A stretch of 64,000 bases of DNA, from positions 186,001 to 250,000 of the forward strand of contig NW_024470383.1 in NCBI RefSeq assembly GCF_900496995.4, written 5' to 3'. Position numbers and translations under genes: made by a program. Source of the stretch: Aquila chrysaetos chrysaetos (taxonomy: Eukaryota > Chordata > Aves > Accipitriformes > Accipitridae). Position 1 is the first letter of the stretch, and each line of letters opens with the position of its first letter. The notes beneath the pieces were generated by a model, which was given only the letters and a program-made list of their open reading frames with translations, was not told the origin of the DNA and ran no database searches. Shown here one piece after another: positions 56,544 through 64,000 of this stretch.

Positions 56544-59171
56544 ATGGCGGAAGCTCTTCAGGATGCAGGTACATCAGCACCATCCCCTTTCCTAGAGGCT
56601 TTAAGAGCAAATGGTGGGGAGATGGAGGAGTGCTTCTGGCTTTGGGCTGGGGGACGTGGCTCAGATGGGTTTGAAGGGCCACCCAGCACCATGGGGGCTG
56701 ACCTGAGGGTCCTGGAGTGGAGACTGGAGCTGAAAACACCTTGGAGTTGAAGAAGTGGGGCAGTAATTGAGACGACACCTGTCCAGGGCAAACAGAGCTG
56801 GCAGAAGCCAATAAAATGAAGGCTGGCTTGGAAAAACAAAGCAAATCCTGTTTTTTGAAGGCAGAAATCATGTTTCCCTTCCTGCCATGCATGTAAACCA
56901 GAAGAAAGGGTGTCCTGGTTTGAGCTGGGATAGAGTTAGTTTTCTTCCTAGTAGCTGGTATGTTTGGGTTCAGGATGAGAAGAATGTTGATAACACACTG
57001 CTGTTTTCTGTTGTTGCTGAGTAATGTTTGCAGCAAGACAGGGATTTGTCAGCTTCTCCTGCCCTCCAGTAAGAAGGCTGGAGAGGCACAAGAAGTTGGG
57101 AGGGGACACAGGCGGGAGAGCTGAGCCAAAGTGGCCACAGGGGTATTCCACAGCATGTGATGTCATGGCCAGTATAGAAACTGTGGGGAGATTGCCTGGG
57201 GAGATCACTGCTTGGGAACTAACTGGGCATCGGTTGGTGGGTGGTGAGAAATTGCACTGTGCATCACTTCTATATTACTATTCTTTATTATTGTAGTTTC
57301 CTTATTGTTATTATTGTCATTGTTATTTTCTTCCTTTCTGGCCTATTTAACTGTTCTCATCTCAACCCATGAGTTTTACTTCCTATTTCCCCAATTCTCT
57401 CCCCCATCCCGCTGAGTGGGGGGGGAAATGAGTGAGCAGCTGCATGGTGCTTGTTTACCAGCTGGGGTTAAACCATGACAAGGGGGAATGCTGCTTTGAC
57501 TGTCCTGGGAGAAAAGTATCCAGGGTCAGGCCTGTCCTACTGAAGAACTTCACAGCATTAGCGGTAACTGACTTCATTTGCACAGGCTTCTTGCTTTTGC
57601 ACAGGCGAAGACTCAACTGCTGCAATGATGCCATCGCAGCAGAGAGTGGAGGAAGGGACCGGTAAGCATCAATCTTGTTTTGAGGACATTGTTTTGGAGG
57701 TCGTGGCTGTGCTTAGCATGATGTGGGCAGCTAAAAGGTAGTTAAAATAGCTGGGGTGAGGAGGATGCAAGAAAGGTAAAGCTGTTTGCAAGCTGCAGGA
57801 GGCACAGGGCAGCCGAAGCTGTGGGTCCTGGCGATGGTGCCCGTCTCTCCTGGTTGACGGGGTATGGAGAGGATGCCATGAGGTCAGGGAGCCCTAAAAA
57901 TCCTTGGAGGCTGAGGAAAGCACTGGGATGCACCCCCTGACCTGAGCCTGCACCCCACTGTGGCCCCCCACGTGCTTTGTGGCTGTATCTAAAGGTGTTG
58001 AAGGCACCCGTGGGGGGAATACAAGACCTGCAGGGAGCTTGGGGTGCTCTTTGTGCTGTGAGTTTGCCGGCTGTGCCTCTTCCACGCAGTTTGTCCCCAG
58101 GTTTTAGCCTCAAGTGCATTAAAGACAAAAAGGTCCCCATCGGGGTCACTGTGGTCATAGCAGCTTTGCTTCTCACCATAATCGCGCTGGCAGGTAAGTG
58201 TCTGGAGGTGGAGGTGCCCACCATCAAAATCCTCTCCTCCCCTGGAGAAAGCCCAGTGGTGTAAGTCACCAGGATGTGTTCTGCTTATTTCCAGCTAAGA
58301 AATGCCCGTCCTGTCCATCCTGTTCCTCTCCTGTGCTTCTCAGCTGCCTGGAAAATGGGATCAGGTACAGGGAGAAGTGCTTTTACTTTGTGGAGGATGA
58401 AGCAGACTGGAACAGGAGTCAGATCTCTTGCCTTTCTCTCGGAGCCCATTTGGCCACCATCGACACCCAGGAGGAGCTGGTAAATGAGAAATCCCTGAGG
58501 CAGTGGTGTGTCAGTGGCTTTTGGGGAGCAGATTTGGGATTCCCCTGGAGGGCATAGCGTGAATGCTTGCTTTTTTCCCCCCTCTAGCACTTCCTCTTGC
58601 GCTATGGGAGTTCCTTGCATTACTGGATCGGTCTCCACAGGGAAGGCTCTGGACCTTGGAAATGGTCCAACGGGTCTCTCTTCAGCAACCGGTACGTCCC
58701 CTCTTCTTCTTCTGGAGAACATAATCATGTCTTGGGCTGAGATGGGTCAGGGATTGAATGCAAGAAGACACATGTAGAGAGAGAGAAAGATAAAAAATAA
58801 TTTTAATGAGGGCATCCCTGGATCAGCTCCCCTTGGGACCAAGCAACTGAAAATATTCCCCCCTTTGGGGACTGGGAGGCAGTTTTTGTTCTGCATGGGG
58901 CAGGTTGTTTGCTGGGGAAGGGTGGTCCCTGCTCCTTGCAGCGCTGTTAGCCTGTATGGGAGATGCTCAGCCGCTGACCTGCAGCTGACAGCAACCCCTT
59001 GGCTTCCCTTTGAGTTTTCCTTCTGCTGTTTGGTGCAGGTTCGAGGTCCGGGGCAAGGGCCAATGTGCCTATATCGATGCTGACGGGATCAGCAGCGACT
59101 GGTGCTCCCAGATGAAATACTCTGTCTGCAGCCACCCACAAAAGCACCCTAGCAGGATTCAGAAATCCTGA
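56544..59171 (+). CDS. A4: CLEC2-like type II lectin with shorter C-terminus
   Basis: Exons are 56544-56568, 57605-57661, 58101-58193, 58295-58479, 58588-58691 and 59039-59171; 597 nt, 198 residues. All lectin landmarks and six cysteines are kept (KCFYF, SQISC, WIGL, KWSNGS, FEVRGKGQC, SVCSH). Loss of one AAGGATTCAG unit of a short direct repeat in the last exon shifts the end to TGA at 59169-59171, so the tail after SRIQ is KS and stop; the lectin fold is not touched. Exon 4 protein is identical to A2. It is followed by a complete family-X LTR, an orphan K exon and then the undamaged gene C, so this unit best preserves a ligand-like gene next to a receptor-like gene. Confidence 0.87.
56911..57480 (+). 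mobile_element. solo LTR (family 1) in A4 intron 1
   Basis: TGTCCTGGTTTGAGC...CCATGACA, shared with all A copies. Confidence 0.87.
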
Positions 59172-59680
59172 ATTTCACCTGAAATTTCCCCGTTGGCAGA
59201 GAAGATCAACCACAAGCTGCTATTAACCCTACACAACATGGTAGTGAGTGTCCCAATGGTACAGTTTTGTTTTAATTTTAGCTTACAGAAGCAGAAACTC
59301 CTCATGACAATGACACAGAGCCGTCACCAAGGGATCCTTACTTTAGTCTGACCACTAGAGTCTTTCCAGCTTTTGTGGACTTGGGAATATCCAAGAGGTT
59401 TGGAAAACTCTCTGCTTTGCTGGCAGGTGCTGTGCTGCAAAGCTCAGTCATGCTGGTTTTGGTGTATTTGTTTTTTGGTGGATTTGGAGGAGCTGGAGGT
59501 GAGGGGCAGAAATGCAAAGTGGAGAAATGAAACAGAATTGCTTTGGAGTCCACCCTGGCCAACGCTTGGGAGAAGACCCCAGCCTCAACAGGGAGCCACC
59601 GAACCGCTGCTCTGGGATGTGTTTTGGCGTCCTGGTGAGATGCCTGGTACCGAGTCTGTCCCCGTTGTTCCTCGTGTCAT

Positions 59681-60434
59681 TGTGAGAGACTGAAAGCGTT
59701 AATGTCTCAAAGAAGTTGTGGTGGGGCAAGTTCTGCCTAGCCATGAACTCTGCTGAGGCTCAAACTCTGCCTAGCAAGAGCCACATGTGAAAAGGAGCCG
59801 TTCAGCACCGGACATCAGCAACAGGAGGGGGAGGGCATGCTGTAGGGTGCACAGCTCCCTGTTCGGATAACGCTGTTTTGGGTACGCTGAGCAGAACAGC
59901 TCACCGTGCATGGGAAAAGATCACGTCTGCAGGGAGGGGGAAGCTACTCCCCAGATGACCCCCAAGCCCAAAGGCTCACAAACTGATCAGGACACCTAAT
60001 TAGCTTGATGAGTTCGAGTGCCCGCCCAAAGGAGGGGCAAAGATGATAAAAGGGCACAAACTGAAGCCCCACAGGCGCAAGCCTGCCACAACTGGACCTC
60101 TTGGCCGACTGAACCAAGGTGGGATCCAGGACCGAGGGTATCTTTCTCTCTTCCTTTTTCTCCTCCTGTCTCATTCTCTCTTTTTCCTTTTCTCTCCTTA
60201 TTCCCTGAATTGCTGTATATGGTTACCACGGGTTACACAGTTTACTGAGGTAGTTCCATGCCTATTCCTGTTGGGAGAGAGCACACCGCCTGCTGTTAGG
60301 CCTCCCAAATTCAGTTTGCTTCTGTCATAAATAAAACGTTCAACTGATGGTTTGGTGTCATTTCACCTTAATTTAGCCCGAGGGAATTCCAAGTTCAACA
60401 CGACTCCCTGCTCTGTCCAGTCCGGGTCGTGACA
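59681..60434 (+). mobile_element. solo LTR (family X), third copy
   Basis: TGTGAGAGACTG...GGTCGTGACA; target-site copies have drifted (GTCAT left, GTCTT right). Complete like the copy beside A2. Confidence 0.8.
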
Positions 60435-60449
60435 GTCTTTTCCTCTGGC

Positions 60450-60573
60450 TTAAATCTCAGTGGCCTCTTTCTGGCAAATCCAGCGGAACAAAGCGCTGCG
60501 GCTGTGGGAGTGCAGCTGATCCCTCCGGATCGCGGCACAAGCGTCTGCCTCCATGGGACCCTGCACCGGGAAC
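60450..60573 (-). pseudogene. orphan K-type last exon, third copy
   Basis: Open 124-nt exon, FPVQG...WICQKEATEI, again with Arg at the K1 cysteine position and Ala for Thr after it (HSRSA). No D gene is visible to its right in this unit; gene C, on the opposite strand, is there instead. Confidence 0.75.
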
Positions 60574-61783
60574 CTCAAAAGCACCACGATGGCAATCAGC
60601 CTGGCGTCCTGCACTCGGATGCTGTTTCCAGTGGCAGTATTTATTTCATGGGGGTGTTTTCCCCCCCAAAACCTGAACCAGGTCAGCACGTGCGGGAGGG
60701 GACCGCTGCCCCCCTGGGGTCTCCTCCCTCAGCCGTGGGGGCTGCTGGAGGGGGATGGCTGGAGCTCTCTGTTGGTGCCCATCACACAGTGCTGGCTCTG
60801 CCCGATGCCTGGGCGAGTTCTGGGGCTCCCCCTGACTCCCGTCCCTCCCCAGTTCCCCTTGTTTTTCTGCGTATGGGGGCTCTCAGGGAGGGCCCCCCCC
60901 AAGTCCTGACCCCTGGAGAAGGTGCTGCCGCAGGAGCCCCAGGAGCAGCTGAGAGCAGCCGTGGGCGCTGGGGAGGAATCCGACCAGGACGGCGGGTGAA
61001 CAAACCTGGCCGCAGCCCCTGTGAGGGCCGTGCTGGTGTGGTGGCTGTGTGGGAGGGCCGTTCCCAGTGCTCCCAGTCCGTCTGTCCTCCAGTGTCCCAG
61101 TTAGGGGTTCAGGTGGCAGCGGGGGTGGGAGAGGAGCACTGCTGGGGCAGTCCCACCTCATAGTTGCATTGGCATGCTGAGCGGAGGCGCTTGCCTGTGC
61201 TTGGCAAAGGATGGCAGATGGGTAAGCCCAGGAGCAGATAAAATCGTGCTCACTTAGGCTAATGAAATAGCTGCTAATTAGGAGGCAGGAGACTGGGGAC
61301 CCAGGGCTTCCCAATGTGCCTGTGCCTCCCTGCACACAGGGCTTGTGCAGTCGCAGCCGCTAGCTCGTCAGGGTGAAAGCTGGTTAATGACCTCCACAAA
61401 AACGTACATATTTATGTATTTTCTCCTCCACCGTTTTTTTCCCAGGGGGAAGAAAAGAGCTATTTTCCTACTTTTCTTTTGCAGTAGCTTGTGCTGCAGC
61501 TCCCTGTGCTCTAAACCCACGGGGCGCAGCCCCGTACCCCAGTTCTTCTTCCTGCGGAGAGGAAGACTCCGACCCCATGGACTCCCCCAGTGCCCCTCAC
61601 CTGGGCGTCAGGGCTGCTGTCCCCAGCAGCTTTGGGGCTGCGTAGCTGTGGCCGTGGCAGGAAGCTCAGGCCCCGTTGACAGCTCGCACGTCGATGGCAC
61701 AACCCCGAGCGGCCATCGGGGCTTTGGTTTCCTGTCCCCTCCTCCGTGTCCCCAGCCCCGAGCCCTCCCGGCTCTTCCACGCC
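60574..61783. other. spacer upstream of gene C
   Basis: Shared with units 1 and 2 up to about 61560, then about 200 bases unique to this copy (61565-61770), GC-rich, which probably include the promoter or 5' UTR of gene C. No other exon seen. Confidence 0.5.
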
Positions 61784-63044
61784 ATGGAGGACGAGGACGG
61801 CTACATGGTCTTAGACCGACGGGGCAAGTGGGGTGCTGCGGGGAGCCCGGCTCACCTCCCGGGTGCAGGTATTGGGGGTCGTGTCTGCTGGGGGTGTGTG
61901 TCCCCCGAATTTGTGGAGGGGAGAGGAAATACGGGTGATGCTGACCAGTGCGACTTGAGAACGGGGAGAAGCGGGGTGACGCTGCCCATCGGGTCCCCAA
62001 GAGCTGCTCAAGCTGGGAAACGGAGGCACGGGTTGGGAGAGGAGGGTCGGGGGGGCTTTTCTCGAGGCTGTAGCTCATCAGACACCCTGGGCTGGTGCCG
62101 TCCTGCCTCCACCGAGCTGGGCCTCTCAGCTGTGACCCCAAAAGAGGGAGCAGAGGGATTTGGGGGACGCCCCACTCCTGCTGCTGGTCCCTTCCTGGGG
62201 TCGCACCTTTGTGCAGGGGAGTCTGCAGGGGCTTGGGGGTCTCGCCAGGGTGCTTTGCCCCAGGACACCCTGCTTTGGGCTCTCTGGGACTGGGGGGGGG
62301 TGACAGATGCTCTCGAGGCCCCCCACTTTTTTCCTAGCCCTTCCCCTGACCGCAGGATCTGGGCTGCAAGACCCCCAGGGGGGTTTTGCCCCACGGTGGG
62401 CGAGTGTCCTCGCAGGAGCCCCCCACCATCCCCGCTGCCTCCTCGGGGCCCTGGTGGCCTCCCTGGTGCTGTCCCTCGTGCTGTGCAGTGAGTTGGCCCC
62501 CAGGGGCTTTTTTTTTGGGGGGTGGGAGTGGCCGGGTGCCCCCTCCATCCCCGAGACAGGATGCCCCCCTCCCGGCTCAGCGTCCCTCTCTCCCAGTGTC
62601 TTGGCTGGTGGCGGAGACGGGACGGCACGAGGGGTCCGCGGGGTGCGGGAACGCGTCGCGGGGATGCCAGTGTGCCGGCTTGGGCTGCATCTCCCTGGAG
62701 CTGAGGAAGAGCTTGTGTCCCCTGCGAGGTAACCCGCCCCCCGCGGGGTCCCCTCGGCGGGACACCCCCCCTCCCCAACAGGCACCCCTCCGGCCAAAGG
62801 GTGCCGTCCCCAGCCTGGCTGAGGCAGGGCTCCCCCGGGGTGCCTTAGCGTGGCGGTGTCTGTTTGTCCGTCCGTCCGTCCGTCCGCAGAGGGTGAGGGG
62901 TGCAAGCTCTGCTCCACGGGCTGGATGCTGCACGGGAGCAAGTGCTATTGGGTGGCCGAGAGGATCAAGCCTTGGAGCGCGAGCCGGGAGGACTGCGTGA
63001 AGCGGGGTGCCGAGCTGCTGATGCCACAGGACCAGGATGAGCTG
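61784..63044 (+). CDS. C: NK-receptor-like lectin with hemITAM-type tail (5' part)
   Basis: Exons are 61784-61868 (ATG), 62356-62487 (anchor), 62597-62728 (stalk) and 62890-63044 (first lectin exon), joined in phase 1 throughout. The tail begins MEDEDGYMVLDRRGK: an acidic DEDGY followed two residues later by Leu, the hemITAM pattern known from CLEC-2 and Dectin-1 and, more loosely, NKp80, which recruit Syk through a single tyrosine. The anchor CLLGALVASLVLSLVLC has no charged residue, fitting direct signalling rather than adaptor use. The stalk is cysteine-rich (GCGNASRGCQCAGLGC). The lectin exon has GCKLCSTGW, KCYWV and EDC, like K1. The remaining two lectin exons are not found before the window end. 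I see no break in the visible part. Alternatives are a CLEC1B- or KLRF1-type relative; orthology cannot be settled here. Confidence 0.82.
62865..62886. repeat. (TCCG)n repeat at the gene C lectin-exon acceptor
   Basis: About five TCCG units make up the sequence immediately before the CAG acceptor at 62887-62889, in place of an ordinary pyrimidine tract. Confidence 0.85.
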
Positions 63045-63282
63045 GTAAAGGGACCGATGGCATCGGGGACGCAGGAGGGGTCCCATGACTGCGCCCCAGG
63101 GGCTGGTGGCACCTGGGGAAGGGCCAAGGGTTTCCCCGGGGGTCTGGGGCCAGCACCCGCCCCTGTGCCCGAGTCTCCGGGGTGCCTTTGCCAGCGTCGG
63201 AGGGTGGGAGACAACGGTGGGGCTCGGTCCTCGGTCGGGGGCTGCGCGGGGACAGGCTGGAGCCTGGGATGGGGTGGCACGC
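63045..63282. other. gene C intron
   Basis: GC-rich sequence after the GTAAAG donor. No second lectin exon recognised. Confidence 0.5.
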
Positions 63283-63900
63283 TGATACCGAAAAGCTGGT
63301 CGAAGAAACTCTCTAAGACTCATTTTGGAGTTTTAGAAAGCAGGCATTCTTTATTGCAGCGCTGGATGCACGGGGGATACTTCCACCTAGCGTGCATGCC
63401 ACAGCTGTAGCACTAACAGGTTGTGTAGAATAATTAATTGCATATTAATCAGATTAGTATACATATACATAAAAATGATTGCAAGTGATTATCTTAGTAC
63501 TGCCTACATCCGATCACGTGCAATGAAGGATCCATTTGAGTCGAAGGGCTGCTTTTGTGACCACCGACCCATTTGAAGTTCTTGTTGGCTGTCCTTGAAG
63601 ACTTTATTCTTGTCCTTGTTCTTTCATCTTGAAGCTTAAGGCAGTTTCAATCACATGTGGTCAGTTTTAGCATTTTTCTCATCTAGTGTACAGGAACATC
63701 TTGTCATAAGAGCAAAGAACTGCAAAACTTATGAGTACCTACCTCTACTAGTTAATTGCTTGGCTATCCTTTTGTCTATTGTTTCAATCATCGTGTTAGT
63801 ATAAGATTTCTAATAATTATTTACCAAATCTCACTTTTACAGTCACCTAGCAGCAAACCAGTTTCCACAGCTGGTACAAAATATTAAAACCATCAAAATA
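63283..63900 (-). mobile_element. probable LTR (family Y) in a gene C intron
   Basis: Minus orientation: starts TGATACCGAAAAGCTGG and contains TTTATTGCAGCGCTGG, the reverse of the poly-A region seen in family Y near 30250. AT-rich beyond. The right end is not determined. Confidence 0.5.
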
Positions 63901-64000
63901 TTTAGACATACCATACAGAATGTATGGAAATATGCTATCAACGCTGGCCTCGCCCCCCGCCCTCTCCCCCACCTAGGGTTTCGTAAAGGAAATTGTGCAG

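Larger units (their letters stand above)
40941..59920 (+). repeat. tandem segmental duplication, unit 2
   Basis: Second copy of the 18.7-kb unit: orphan K exon, C remnant 2, D2, CpG/LTR blocks, B2 and A4. Unit-specific features include the extra stop in the C remnant, the Arg-to-Trp change in B2 and the shorter A4 tail. These private differences argue that it is a real copy. Confidence 0.85.

Noticed and set aside
22200-59920. Whether the tandem copies are an assembly artefact
   Set aside because: The copies carry private differences: the extra stop in C remnant 2, Arg/Trp in B, deletion in the A3 intron and LTR, shorter A4 tail, many single-base changes. A collapsed or duplicated contig would be identical. 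Long reads should still confirm copy number.
1-64000. MHC class I or II genes, which neighbour similar lectins in chicken
   Set aside because: No immunoglobulin-like or peptide-binding-domain exon was recognised on either strand, so linkage to the MHC cannot be claimed from this window.

Overview
This is a piece of bird nuclear genome. The evidence is the spliced genes with canonical GT/AG introns, many solo retroviral LTRs of types that are abundant in birds, an ERVL-type LTR, and a provirus whose primer-binding site matches the tRNA-Trp site used by avian alpharetroviruses. There are no bacterial operons, CRISPR arrays or RNA genes. The species cannot be named from the sequence; a non-galliform bird is my guess, from the LTR repertoire.

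The window is a recently amplified C-type lectin-like receptor cluster of the natural-killer-complex kind. Two classes of type II membrane proteins are interleaved. (1) CLEC2-like genes (Clr / B-lec / LLT1 / AICL type, usually ligands): family A has four copies (A1 minus, 2329-5003; A2 plus, 18886-21459; A3 plus, 37821-40453; A4 plus, 56544-59171), family D two copies (minus, 25146-27309 and 43885-46048) and family B two copies (plus, 32730-34712 and 51452-53433). (2) NK-receptor-like genes (NKR-P1 / B-NK / NKp80 type): the 3' half of K1 (444-1875) and gene C (61784-63044, running off the right side), whose tail carries a hemITAM-type motif (DEDGYMVL). Two dead copies of gene C (from 23898 and 42637) and three orphan last exons of the K type (22736, 41476, 60450) lie between them. 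K1 and A1 are tail to tail, and each later A gene is tail to tail with an orphan K exon. This is the receptor-next-to-ligand arrangement known for mammalian NKR-P1/Clr and for chicken B-NK/B-lec.

Layout: 0-6.8 kb, K1 plus an A gene in inverted orientation; 6.8-11.2 kb, mostly unique sequence with no gene I recognise; 11.2-13.4 kb, LTR and CpG-rich fragments; 13.4-18.7 kb, a pol-less mosaic provirus inserted upstream of A2; then a tandem array with a period of about 18.7 kb. Each array unit reads A (plus), orphan K exon (minus), C remnant (plus), D (minus), CpG/LTR block, B (plus), CpG/LTR block, next A. Unit 1 is about 22.2-40.9 kb and unit 2 about 40.9-59.9 kb. The third begins at 59.9 kb but departs at about 61.56 kb, where the undamaged gene C appears.

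Exon phases were checked by hand. All A, B, D and C coding exons use phase-1 junctions before the lectin domain and a 0/2 phase pattern inside it. A1, A3, A4, D1 and D2 each sum to an open reading frame. A2 carries a 4-base deletion that removes the last lectin-domain cysteine. B copies are open from exon 2, but I could not find their first exon. Divergence between copies is by eye only.
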